Assembly: GCA_045110335.1 (NCBI GenBank)
Contig: JBGCGB010000013.1
Span: forward strand, 1-64,000
DNA length: 64,000 nt
Origin: CALBPI01 sp045110335
Lineage (GTDB): Bacteria > Pseudomonadota > Gammaproteobacteria > Steroidobacterales > Woeseiaceae
Direction: 5' to 3'
Made by a program: the position numbers and the translations under genes. Below the pieces are notes generated by a model, which was not told the DNA's origin, made no database searches, and worked only from the letters and a program-made list of their open reading frames with translations. Below, in pieces: positions 26,542 through 35,309 of the stretch (position 1 is its first letter; each line of letters opens with the position of its first letter).

Positions 26542-27427
26542 CCAGCGTTAGTAGGGCGAGACCCACCAACCAAAATCCCAACGTGCGCAATGCCAAATTC
26601 TTGGCCGCCCGGGCCCTGCGAGTCACATAAGCCTCCGCGGATTCATCGATGTTTGCCGTACATTGCAGCGCGGCAATACCCACGCGGGACAAAACCAGTT
26701 GATTGCTGTGCGCCAAGTCGCGCGCCATTGGGAGCGCACGCCAGGCATCACGACCTGCATCATAGTGCCCCGCGAGTATGTAACCAATGGCGGACAAACG
26801 CGCTGGCACCCAGGCAAGCAACGCCTGCAATGTAGTCACTCGCGCTCCGCAATCAGCGGCGACATCGATCTCGGGCGCTGCGCGTTGCGACTGGAACAAA
26901 GCCCGCCGTCGAATGAGATCCGTGACGCGATAAAGCCAGGCACCGATCGGACCGAGCACAACAAACCAGAAAATTACGGCAAACATCCGCGAATTTGCCT
27001 GCACGAAAACCGATGCGGGGACCGACTCGCGCACACCCACCGTATCGTTGAAGCCACGCTCAAGTAAGGCACGCGCGAAATTACGCTCGGTAGGCCGATC
27101 ACCATTATCAATGGCGGCCCGCCAACGATCCACTTCCTCGCCAATATCCTGTGGCCCAAGACAAAGAAACAGCACGACGACCGACAAAATCAGATAGGGC
27201 AAGCCTAGTAGCGCTTCATCAAGAAAGAATCGGGCGAAGGCTACGGGTGCGACCGCCAACACCAGCGTCACGATGATCCAAAGGTAAGGCATGTTGGCTG
27301 ACCAGCGATGGCTCAATCGAAGGCCGAAATCGAACAAGGGGTCGAGCCAGCGCAACTCACGCCAGTGAAACCAGCGGGTCGCCAGGCGCTCCAGTAACAA
27401 CGCCAAGAATAGCGCAATGATTTTCAC
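26525..27427 (-). CDS. ampE: AmpE-like inner-membrane protein (CobD/CbiB superfamily)
   Basis: A 300-residue polytopic membrane protein with about four helices. It starts with IALFLALLLERLATRWFHWRE and ends with a C-terminal helix (FWLVGLALLTLVGFAV). The motif RNFARALLERGFNDTVGVRE and the later WVPARLSAIGYILAGHYDAG resemble AmpE. AmpE is thought to sense or signal murein-recycling products for beta-lactamase control. ampD is directly upstream with a 43 bp gap. The superfamily also includes CbiB, but the ampD neighbour decides. Confidence 0.9.
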   Translation of the reverse strand: MKIIALFLALLLERLATRWFHWRELRWLDPLFDFGLRLSHRWSANMPYLWIIVTLVLAVAPVAFARFFLDEALLGLPYLILSVVVLFLCLGPQDIGEEVDRWRAAIDNGDRPTERNFARALLERGFNDTVGVRESVPASVFVQANSRMFAVIFWFVVLGPIGAWLYRVTDLIRRRALFQSQRAAPEIDVAADCGARVTTLQALLAWVPARLSAIGYILAGHYDAGRDAWRALPMARDLAHSNQLVLSRVGIAALQCTANIDESAEAYVTRRARAAKNLALRTLGFWLVGLALLTLVGFAV

Positions 27428-27470
27428 GAAACCGCCCCCTGTTTATCGTGCATGGTTGATTGTAAGGGGT

Positions 27471-28055
27471 TCAGCGCTGGCGCGCATCAACGCGAGTCCA
27501 ATCGAAAGCGGGCCCCGGATCCGTTTTTCGGCCTGGCGCAATATCGGCATGACCAACAACGGGGCTGTTAGCAAGCTGCGGGTAGGCCTCGCGTAAACTC
27601 GCGATCACCGCATTGAGACAGTGGTATTGCCGATTATCGTACGGCGTATCATCATCACCTTCGAGCTCAATGCCGATCGAGAAGTCATTACAGCGATCCC
27701 TGCCTTGCCACTCGGAAACACCGGCATGCCACGCTCGTTTTGAACAAGGCACAAACTGGGTCAATGCGCCGTCGCGCTCGATGAAAAGATGTGACGAGAC
27801 GGTCATTCCCTCAATTTCCGCAAAATAGGCATGGGCATTCGTCGGCAGACGATTGCGGAAAAATTGTTGTACGAAGCCTTGACCAAATTCGCCGGGTGGC
27901 AACGAAATACCGTGAACGACAATCAACTCGGGCACGGTCCCCGAAGGTCGCTCATCGTGATTGGGCGAGGGGCACTGACGTGCCGGCGCGATCAGACCGG
28001 TCGCGGCATCAGTCACAAAATTCTGGTCGGTAGCGCTGGATAACATAGTGCTCAT
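27471..28055 (-). CDS. ampD: 1,6-anhydro-N-acetylmuramoyl-L-alanine amidase
   Basis: AmpD removes the stem peptide from anhydro-muropeptides in the cytoplasm. The 194-residue protein has the Amidase_2 zinc ligands: histidine in ELIVVHGISLPPGEFG and histidine/aspartate in VVGHADIAPGRKTDPG. AWHAGVSEWQGRDRCNDFSI is the family's core signature. The family usually starts a few residues later than here, so the second ATG (28046) is also possible. Its start region overlaps upstream sequence of the divergent rsmE. Confidence 0.95.
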   Translation of the reverse strand: MSTMLSSATDQNFVTDAATGLIAPARQCPSPNHDERPSGTVPELIVVHGISLPPGEFGQGFVQQFFRNRLPTNAHAYFAEIEGMTVSSHLFIERDGALTQFVPCSKRAWHAGVSEWQGRDRCNDFSIGIELEGDDDTPYDNRQYHCLNAVIASLREAYPQLANSPVVGHADIAPGRKTDPGPAFDWTRVDARQR

Positions 28056-28104
28056 GGTGTTAACTGCTTGCCATCGTTGTCAAGCAATTCACGCGAACGG
28101 TGCC

Positions 28105-28851
28105 ATGCGAGTAACCAGACTTTTTTTAGACCAGCCGATCTCTACGGGTCTCACGCTCACGATTGGCGACGAGCGCGCCCATTATTTGGGGCGGGTCTTA
28201 CGCGCAAAAGCCGGCCAAACGGTTGAACTCTTCAATGGCGACGGCAACGTACATCTGGCCGAAATCGAAGCCATCGGACGGAAGGAAGTCACCGTACTCG
28301 TTCAATCGACAACGCAAGGGCTTGCGCGCTCGGCTTGCGACATCCGGCTACTGCAAGCAGTCAGCCGAAATGAAAAGATGGACTGGGTGATCCAAAAAGC
28401 CGTCGAACTCGGTGTCGCTGCCATACAACCAGTCCATACCAAACGCAGCGTGATGCAACTTGATGAAAAACGGGCCGGAAAACGGTTGCTGCATTGGCAG
28501 GCTATCGCGATGAATGCGGCCCAACAATGCGGTCGAAGCGAATTGCCCGATCTGCATGCGCCTGTATCTCTCGATGCGCTAGCCACCCACAAAGCCGCAG
28601 ACCGGCTTCGGCTAATCGCGCAACCAGACGCGGACATCACATTGGATCAGCTGGATCAGAACGCGGTCTCGATGGGTCAGAACATCGATCTAATGATCGG
28701 ACCAGAGGGCGGCTTTGAGTCTGGCGAAACAGCTTTGCTAAAGGAAGCCGGCTTCTTGGCTTTCCGTTTTGGGGAACGCATCTTGCGCACAGAGACTGCC
28801 GCGATCAGCCTAATCACGTTATTACAATATAAGTTCGGAGATCTCGGCTAG
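28105..28851 (+). CDS. rsmE: 16S rRNA m3U1498 methyltransferase
   Basis: RsmE methylates U1498 of 16S rRNA with SAM. The 248-residue SPOUT-class protein starts at the ATG at 28105 (MRVTRLFLDQP). Later motifs are AVELGVAAIQPVHTKRS, the SAM-binding knot MIGPEGGFESGE and FRFGERILRTETAA. An open frame extends upstream to 28048, but it overlaps ampD's start and has an unrelated N-terminus. Its stop overlaps the convergent chpC end. Confidence 0.95.
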   Translation: MRVTRLFLDQPISTGLTLTIGDERAHYLGRVLRAKAGQTVELFNGDGNVHLAEIEAIGRKEVTVLVQSTTQGLARSACDIRLLQAVSRNEKMDWVIQKAVELGVAAIQPVHTKRSVMQLDEKRAGKRLLHWQAIAMNAAQQCGRSELPDLHAPVSLDALATHKAADRLRLIAQPDADITLDQLDQNAVSMGQNIDLMIGPEGGFESGETALLKEAGFLAFRFGERILRTETAAISLITLLQYKFGDLG

Positions 28852-29312
28852 GGTTGTGCGGCGACGAGACGGGATTCAATCACTTCAAGATCGGGCACCA
28901 ACGGATATTCGTTGATCATACGAACGCGTGTCACCACCGGCTCGTCGTCGGCATAGGTCACGCCGGCATCAACTTTGATGACATCCCGATTCACGCGTAC
29001 CAGTTGCGGGAAACCCTGCGTGAGTAAGCCATAAAAACCGCCCTTCAGGGCATTGTTGACGGCATAGAACACGACAACGCGAGATCGTGCCGAGGTTTCG
29101 GGCATTGCGCGTCCCAGCATGGCCTCAAAAGATACGACGGGCACGGCGCGACCATTCCAGTCCAGCATGCCCACCATCCAATCAGGACTACCGGCAACGT
29201 GTTCTGGACGGCTTAGCCTGACGACCTCGGCCACGCAAGCGCGCGGCACGATTAGACGATCATCCGCCAATGGCACCAATAGGCTATAAAGCTCTTCGAC
29301 TACGGCACTCAT
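28848..29312 (-). CDS. chpC: CheW-like adaptor ChpC
   Basis: A 154-residue CheW-domain protein. It has the two beta-barrel regions with WMVGMLDWNGRAVPVVSFEAMLG, the CheW hallmark. Its start overlaps the chpA stop by 4 nt (ATGA), so the two are translationally coupled. In Pseudomonas ChpC is an alternative adaptor to PilI in the type IV pilus chemosensory pathway. There is no methylesterase gene between chpA and chpC, unlike in P. aeruginosa. Confidence 0.88.
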   Translation of the reverse strand: MSAVVEELYSLLVPLADDRLIVPRACVAEVVRLSRPEHVAGSPDWMVGMLDWNGRAVPVVSFEAMLGRAMPETSARSRVVVFYAVNNALKGGFYGLLTQGFPQLVRVNRDVIKVDAGVTYADDEPVVTRVRMINEYPLVPDLEVIESRLVAAQP

Positions 29313-32300
29313 GATAGTCGCTCCGGTCCGGTTAACTGGCTAGTCATCGCCTGTAACAACTCCCTATCCTGATAAGGCTTACCGAGATAGTCATTGACAC
29401 CAATTTCAATCGCCCGCGCCTTGTGTTTTTCACCAGTCCGCGACGTAATCATGATAATTGGAATCTCAGCGAACCGGCTGTCATTGCGTACGTGCGTTGC
29501 GAACTCGAAACCGTCCATCCGGGGCATCTCGATATCGAGCAGGATCAGATCAGGTTGTTGCTCCTGAATCACACTCACCGCATCCATACCGTCTTTGGCC
29601 GTAACGACGCGGAAATCATTTCGAAGGAGGAAGCGCTCCGTGACACGACGAACCGTAATGGAGTCATCGACCACCATGATCAGCGGCTGCTTAACAAACT
29701 CTTCGGTCACTTCGGCAATCGGCAGCGGACGATTTGTAGATCGCACCAAAGATGGCGTATCCAAGATGAGCACAACACTGCCATCGCCAAGAATGGTCGC
29801 GCCAGAAACGCCCTGTATCGCAGCAATTTGCGGTCCAACCGATTTCACCACGATCTCACGGCTGGTCAGCATCTCATCGACAAGCAACGCCGTTGAATTC
29901 ACGCCAGCGCGCACCAGAATGACTGACACCGCTGACTGGTCATCCTCGGAAAGCTGGCCTTTGCTACTGCCGATTAGAGGCCCTAAGTGTTTTAGATGAT
30001 AACTATGCTCTCCATAGTCGAACATCTGATCCGGTGCAGCTAGTAACTGATCAACCGTGGCACGCGGCAAACGGGTAACCCCTTCGACCGTCGGTAACGG
30101 CAGCGCAAAAACTTCGTCGCCCGCCCGCACAACCAACGCCTGCGTGATCGCGAGTGTGAAGGGTAGCCGGATCGTAAAGTTAGTTCCTTGACCCGGCAAT
30201 GAACTGATGTGCAACGAGCCGCCCAGACGTTTGACCTCATTAGCAACGACATCCATACCAACACCGCGCCCCGCCGCCTGCGTCAGTTGCTCGGCAGTGC
30301 TAAACCCTGGCTCCAGAATCAATTCCATGACCGCCTCGTCACTGGCGTCATCGCCGGGTTTAATGAACCCGCGGTCAATGCCTTTCTTACGGATCGCATC
30401 GACATCCAAACCGCCGCCATCATCAGCAACATCAATCACCATCTCCGAGCCTTCACGATGTAAGCGAATGGTGATCTGGCCGGTTGGTGATTTCGCTTGT
30501 GCCTGGCGCGTTGCGATCGGCTCGATGCCGTGCACAACGGCATTTCGCATCATATGCTCAAGCGGCGGAAGCATTTTCTCCAACACCTGCCGATCAAGTT
30601 CGCCAGATGCCCCCTCTACCGCGAGCTCCGCTTGCTTACCGGTATCATTCGCCGCCTGACGCACCAGACGCGCGAGTCGAGCGACATGGCGATCGAATGG
30701 CACCATACGAGTGCGCATCAAGCCGCCCTGCAATTCGGCAGTGACCCGAGCTTGTTGCGTCAGTAGTGAGTCTGCCTCGCCCGTCACCGACTTCAGCAAG
30801 CCGCGCAAGCTATCCACATCGTTTGATGTCTCTCCCAATGCGCGTGACAACTGCTGGATCGTCGAGTATCGATCAAGTTCGAGCGGATCAAAATCGTCGC
30901 GAGTACGCTCGGATTCATGACGCGTCAGAATTTGCGCTTCGGTTTCCATATCCATCTGGCGCAACTGATCACGCAATCGCGTCACAGTTTGGTCAAGTTC
31001 GGCCAAGTGGAATTCGATCGAGCTAACCTGTTGGGCAAGTCGACCATGATAAATGCTGATTTCACCGGCGGCGTTTAGCATGTCCTCCAGAACCTTGGAG
31101 TCCACTCGTGCAAATTCCGTTTTCTCGCGTGTCTGTTCCGAGGACGGCAATGCGTCAGATGGCAAACTAACGACATTGTCCGGCTCATCATCAGCGTCTG
31201 TTGCAACGTTTTCGTCGCTAATAACTACCGGCGCCGTCTCATCGGACGCCTGTGCAACCTCCGCAGCTGTATCTGAATCCGTTTCGATGACTTCGGCAGG
31301 CTCAACATCCTGATCGTCCGAAGCCAGTGTTTCGGAGAAATCATCGAGCGATTCGGTCACATCGGCAGGCGCATCGGAAAATTCGTCGCCCGCAAAACTC
31401 GCCGCCGCATCGTCGATCAATGCTTCCAGGATTTGCGATTGCTCGAGCAACAAGTCTGCGCTGTCATCGGCATCGCTGCTCGATGAATCCTCTTCGCGCT
31501 GCCACTCCGGCCGTTCAACTCTGAGTACGTTGTCTTCGTCATCCGCGACTTCAGGGGCATGCTCGGTACCGACTACAATCGTGTCGACATGATCATCCGC
31601 CGACGCTTCCACTTCGATCGGCGCAGCATCATCCGCATTATCGTTGTCGCTATCAAAGAACATCTCGTGAGCCATTGACTCGTCGAATGGCGTTGCGGGT
31701 GGTTCAGTTGATACCGTCTCTTCCGCATCAATCACCAGCGTCTTCTCGAAGTCGTCATCATCGTCTGACACTACCGGCGCTTCATCCGAACTTGTCGGCT
31801 GATCGGCATCCTCTGACGCCTCAGCCGGCGGCGCTGTAAACGCGACGGTTTCTATTTCTTCGCCCGGCAGTTCAATATCTAGTGACGGTGACTGCGGTTT
31901 GGCGAACGTCTGGTCTGTGGTGCCACCGAAGAAGTCACCGACATCCAACACAGGATCATCATCTTCATCGACGAGATTCGCATCGACCCTATCCGTCGAA
32001 GTATCCAGCGATGGAATTTCAACCATTTCAGCTTCACTGAATCCGCGCTTGGGCAATGACGCAAACGACTGACCCGCGGCTGCGGCGCGAACTCGATCTT
32101 CGACGGCGGCCTCTTGTCGCGGCTGAAATCCACTGACCACTTGATCGCGCATTTGATGCAACACATCGAAGCTATCCCTGAGCAAGCCATCAATCGCATC
32201 ATCGCTCTGCACGCGGTCGTCGGCCAATGCATTCAACAACGCCTCTAGTTCATGGCTAAGATTGCCAAAGGCAGAAATACCGGCCATGTTGGCGCTGCCC

Positions 32301-35248
32301 TTCAACGTGTGCAGCAAGCGTTTGAGTTCATCTAATGCCTGACCGTCGCGGCTTTCAACCCACCCCTGCAATGCAATGTCGACCGCTTCCAGTACCTCAC
32401 CCGACTCCTCGACAAAGATATCTCCGATATCGGGATCATAATCAGGCGAATCCGTTAAAGCAGGCCCGTGGATATCACCCGGCTTGGTGACCGAAGTCAG
32501 CACTTCTGTCGGCTCGTAAGCAACAGAATCCGGTGCATCGGCGCCATCCAACAAGGACGTTTGGCTATGCACTACTGCATCCATTTTAGTCTGCAATGCA
32601 GTAATCAGCGGTTGTGGATCAATTGCCTCCGCATCCGGATCGTTGATCGCCGCTATCATTCGCGTCAACATGCCTGCACTGCGACCAATCAATTCGGTTG
32701 CTTCCCGATCCAATCCGGCATCGCTATCGAACAATCGGCGAATGAATTGGTTCAGCGCACCACTCAGCGGAACGGCGCGTTCAACGCTCGCGGTATTCAC
32801 ACTGCCGTGCAATGTGTGGCAGGCTCGATGCAACGCCTCCGTAACAGACACCGGGTAAGTGCCCGGCTCGATACGCGCAAGGAATTGCTCGATCGTCGCC
32901 AGATGGCCACCTGCCTCTTTCGAGAATATCTCGTGGAGCACTGGATCCATCTCGAGCGCCGACTGGCTCATCGCCACCGATTCCCGTGACAACTCTCCGG
33001 CGGAAGGATCGCCCTCGGCGAACGCAATCGCTTTCGCAGTTAGTAGATCAATATCCACCTTCGGCTCGATGCCGACTTCCAACTGTTCAATGAGCTCAGG
33101 TACAGCGCCGGCCGCCTCACCAACAAAACCAACCATCGCCGGCGTGATGCTGAGAGTCCGGTTGATCACCCGATTCAATAGGTCCTCGATGTGCCAGCAA
33201 TATTCGCCGATACGCTCAGCGCCGACCATGCGACCAGAACCTTTCAGCGTATGGAACGATCGACGGACTGTAATCAGCGAGTCGACATCGCTAGTGTCGC
33301 CTTGCCAACTTGGCAGCAACTTGCGAACGGTCGCGACTTCTTCCTTGGCTTCCTCGATAAACAACTCAAGAAGTTCCGGATCAATCTTGGTATCCGCCTC
33401 AGAAACGACGGGTGAACTGATGACTTCTGTTTCGTCGGCAATGGTCGCCGTTCTCGAATGTGTTGCCTGATCCTCCATGGTCGCCGCGCGCGTCACCAAC
33501 GTATCCTCGGCAACGGCGTCACCGGATGCGACAGCCAACATGCCGTCGCGCACTTTATCGAGAATACCCATGCAAGTTTGGGCGTTGTCGAGCATGTAGG
33601 CAGGCTCCTGACGGCCCGCCTCAATGGTCTCCATGTAATATTCGATACTAACCAGCGCATCCGCTAGCCGGTCCTGATGCTCGCTGGCTAATGTGAAATT
33701 AGCGCTATTAAAATAGGCATCAAAAAAGCGGCCAAGCCGGCCAAACACATCAACGGCCTTGTCGAGTTCGAGCATGTTCAAACCGGACAGAATGCCGTCT
33801 ACAAGCTTAGGGGTTGCATCGATAGCAGCGCGATCAATCTTGCCGGCCATCGTTTGCGCCAGTGTGTCTTTGATCCGCGCGAGATTGACGATGCATTCGC
33901 GAATGACCGCTTTGCGAACCTCTTGCATGTCCGGTGCGATGGCCTCGTTGGCCGCGGACGCTTCAGACTGTGTTTTCGGTTGAACGAGTTGGGTTAAGCG
34001 CTGCTCCATCGTCGACTCGACATGAAGTAACGTTGATGCAATGGCCAGCAGTGTTTCGGGCGAATTCGCTGATGGATCATTGGCGACAAACGCTTTTAGG
34101 CGATCGATCTCGGCCACAACACTGCCGCGAAGCTCACCCAGCCCTAGCACGCCAAGCGTGTCACTGATCTTACGCAGCAACTCGACTTGCGGCGCCAGTT
34201 TGGTGACATCCTGCTCTTCGGTTCTGACATGAATATCGAGCACATCTTTGACCGACGCCAAATCGTCGCGAATGGCAGCAGCGACCGTTTCCATCAACGC
34301 AACACTAGGCGCCGCCAACTCTTCGCGAGCGCTTTCAACCTGTGCTTCCGCAGGCAACACGTCGGTCAATGAGAACGCTTCGCGGATTGACAACACACGC
34401 GGGCCAGCCGGATCCACACGGGCAATGTAGTAGAGCAGACTGTTCAGCAGCTCTTCGACGGGTTCTTTGTCAAAAATCTCGAGCCCGGAATCAATGACTT
34501 TCTTGATACGACGATCCGCTTGACCCAACAAGCGCTTGACCGAAACGCTGAGCTCCAAGCTGCCACTGAGCAGGGCTTCCACGACACCGCCGACGACCCA
34601 CCAAAGCCGATAAACGTCATCACGCGCGGCGGCTTTCTCAAACGCCAGCGCCATGTTCTGGAGCTTGGTCAAATGTGGCTTGGCGGTTTCGCTATCCGCT
34701 TTCAGCAAACCAAGCAAAGCAAGCTGGAAAGCCGGTCGGATCTTGCGTGAAAGCACAATAAAATCTTCGCTGGGATCGCTGCCCCGCTGAGCCAGCGTCA
34801 CCGTTGCTTGTGGCGAACGATTCAACAATAGAATCGTACTCTCGGACAACAATGCCTGACCGCGCACGGCACGAAGGTCGTTCAGCATCGGCAACAAGAC
34901 CAATGCAATGTCCCGGCCACCCGCCAACAAGCGTTCGAGATAGGCTGGCAACTGAACCATGGCGCGGGTTAGCGCTTCCAAACAATCCGATAGGGTCTTC
35001 TTGTCCTGACCGCGTTGCAGCATGAAACGGCAAACATGCTCCATTTCTTCCGTCAGTAGTGCGCCGCCATAGACGCCGACGACTTTCATTACGCCGCCGG
35101 CTTCGTGCAGATGCGTCGCGCAGCGCTCTAGTGCCTGACGGGTGTTACGACCCTCAACAGCATCCTCAAGCACCACCCGGGCCTGATTAACGGTCTTATT
35201 GAGCTCATGGCTAACAACAAGAAAAGCCTGTTGAATGGATTCACTCAC
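29309..35248 (-). CDS. chpA: hybrid CheA-like kinase ChpA/PilL of the pilus chemosensory system
   Basis: A 1979-residue cytoplasmic kinase. Three clear Hpt domains hold phosphorylatable histidines in HTLKGSGRM (about 666), HTLHGSVNT (about 810) and HTLKGSANM (about 979). A degenerate Hpt-like segment (THLHEAGG) is near residue 48. Residues about 1116-1383 form a very acidic linker full of D/E. Then come a dimerisation region, the ATPase with HMMRNAVVHGIEP (near 1568) and GRGVGMDVVANEV, a CheW domain (about 1700-1830), and a receiver with DLILLDIEMPRMDG (about 1900). P. aeruginosa ChpA (about 2470 residues) has more Hpt-type sites. It is the central enzyme of the cluster and phosphorylates PilG and PilH. 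Confidence 0.95.
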   Translation of the reverse strand: MSESIQQAFLVVSHELNKTVNQARVVLEDAVEGRNTRQALERCATHLHEAGGVMKVVGVYGGALLTEEMEHVCRFMLQRGQDKKTLSDCLEALTRAMVQLPAYLERLLAGGRDIALVLLPMLNDLRAVRGQALLSESTILLLNRSPQATVTLAQRGSDPSEDFIVLSRKIRPAFQLALLGLLKADSETAKPHLTKLQNMALAFEKAAARDDVYRLWWVVGGVVEALLSGSLELSVSVKRLLGQADRRIKKVIDSGLEIFDKEPVEELLNSLLYYIARVDPAGPRVLSIREAFSLTDVLPAEAQVESAREELAAPSVALMETVAAAIRDDLASVKDVLDIHVRTEEQDVTKLAPQVELLRKISDTLGVLGLGELRGSVVAEIDRLKAFVANDPSANSPETLLAIASTLLHVESTMEQRLTQLVQPKTQSEASAANEAIAPDMQEVRKAVIRECIVNLARIKDTLAQTMAGKIDRAAIDATPKLVDGILSGLNMLELDKAVDVFGRLGRFFDAYFNSANFTLASEHQDRLADALVSIEYYMETIEAGRQEPAYMLDNAQTCMGILDKVRDGMLAVASGDAVAEDTLVTRAATMEDQATHSRTATIADETEVISSPVVSEADTKIDPELLELFIEEAKEEVATVRKLLPSWQGDTSDVDSLITVRRSFHTLKGSGRMVGAERIGEYCWHIEDLLNRVINRTLSITPAMVGFVGEAAGAVPELIEQLEVGIEPKVDIDLLTAKAIAFAEGDPSAGELSRESVAMSQSALEMDPVLHEIFSKEAGGHLATIEQFLARIEPGTYPVSVTEALHRACHTLHGSVNTASVERAVPLSGALNQFIRRLFDSDAGLDREATELIGRSAGMLTRMIAAINDPDAEAIDPQPLITALQTKMDAVVHSQTSLLDGADAPDSVAYEPTEVLTSVTKPGDIHGPALTDSPDYDPDIGDIFVEESGEVLEAVDIALQGWVESRDGQALDELKRLLHTLKGSANMAGISAFGNLSHELEALLNALADDRVQSDDAIDGLLRDSFDVLHQMRDQVVSGFQPRQEAAVEDRVRAAAAGQSFASLPKRGFSEAEMVEIPSLDTSTDRVDANLVDEDDDPVLDVGDFFGGTTDQTFAKPQSPSLDIELPGEEIETVAFTAPPAEASEDADQPTSSDEAPVVSDDDDDFEKTLVIDAEETVSTEPPATPFDESMAHEMFFDSDNDNADDAAPIEVEASADDHVDTIVVGTEHAPEVADDEDNVLRVERPEWQREEDSSSSDADDSADLLLEQSQILEALIDDAAASFAGDEFSDAPADVTESLDDFSETLASDDQDVEPAEVIETDSDTAAEVAQASDETAPVVISDENVATDADDEPDNVVSLPSDALPSSEQTREKTEFARVDSKVLEDMLNAAGEISIYHGRLAQQVSSIEFHLAELDQTVTRLRDQLRQMDMETEAQILTRHESERTRDDFDPLELDRYSTIQQLSRALGETSNDVDSLRGLLKSVTGEADSLLTQQARVTAELQGGLMRTRMVPFDRHVARLARLVRQAANDTGKQAELAVEGASGELDRQVLEKMLPPLEHMMRNAVVHGIEPIATRQAQAKSPTGQITIRLHREGSEMVIDVADDGGGLDVDAIRKKGIDRGFIKPGDDASDEAVMELILEPGFSTAEQLTQAAGRGVGMDVVANEVKRLGGSLHISSLPGQGTNFTIRLPFTLAITQALVVRAGDEVFALPLPTVEGVTRLPRATVDQLLAAPDQMFDYGEHSYHLKHLGPLIGSSKGQLSEDDQSAVSVILVRAGVNSTALLVDEMLTSREIVVKSVGPQIAAIQGVSGATILGDGSVVLILDTPSLVRSTNRPLPIAEVTEEFVKQPLIMVVDDSITVRRVTERFLLRNDFRVVTAKDGMDAVSVIQEQQPDLILLDIEMPRMDGFEFATHVRNDSRFAEIPIIMITSRTGEKHKARAIEIGVNDYLGKPYQDRELLQAMTSQLTGPERLS

Positions 35249-35309
35249 TTATTCACCGCCAACCGTACAACGCTCAATTTGCACCCGTTTCAACATGCGC
35301 ATGAGCCCC

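Noticed and set aside
26663..27067. 134-codon plus-strand frame inside ampE
   Set aside because: Antisense shadow of a conserved membrane protein gene with no ribosome site.
28302..28640. 112-codon frame antisense to rsmE
   Set aside because: It is a shadow of the conserved rsmE frame; the Cys/Ser-rich translation matches no family.
29423..33983. Many plus-strand frames of 60-200 codons within chpA
   Set aside because: All lie antisense to an intact 1979-codon gene with clear domains; such shadows are expected from its codon use.
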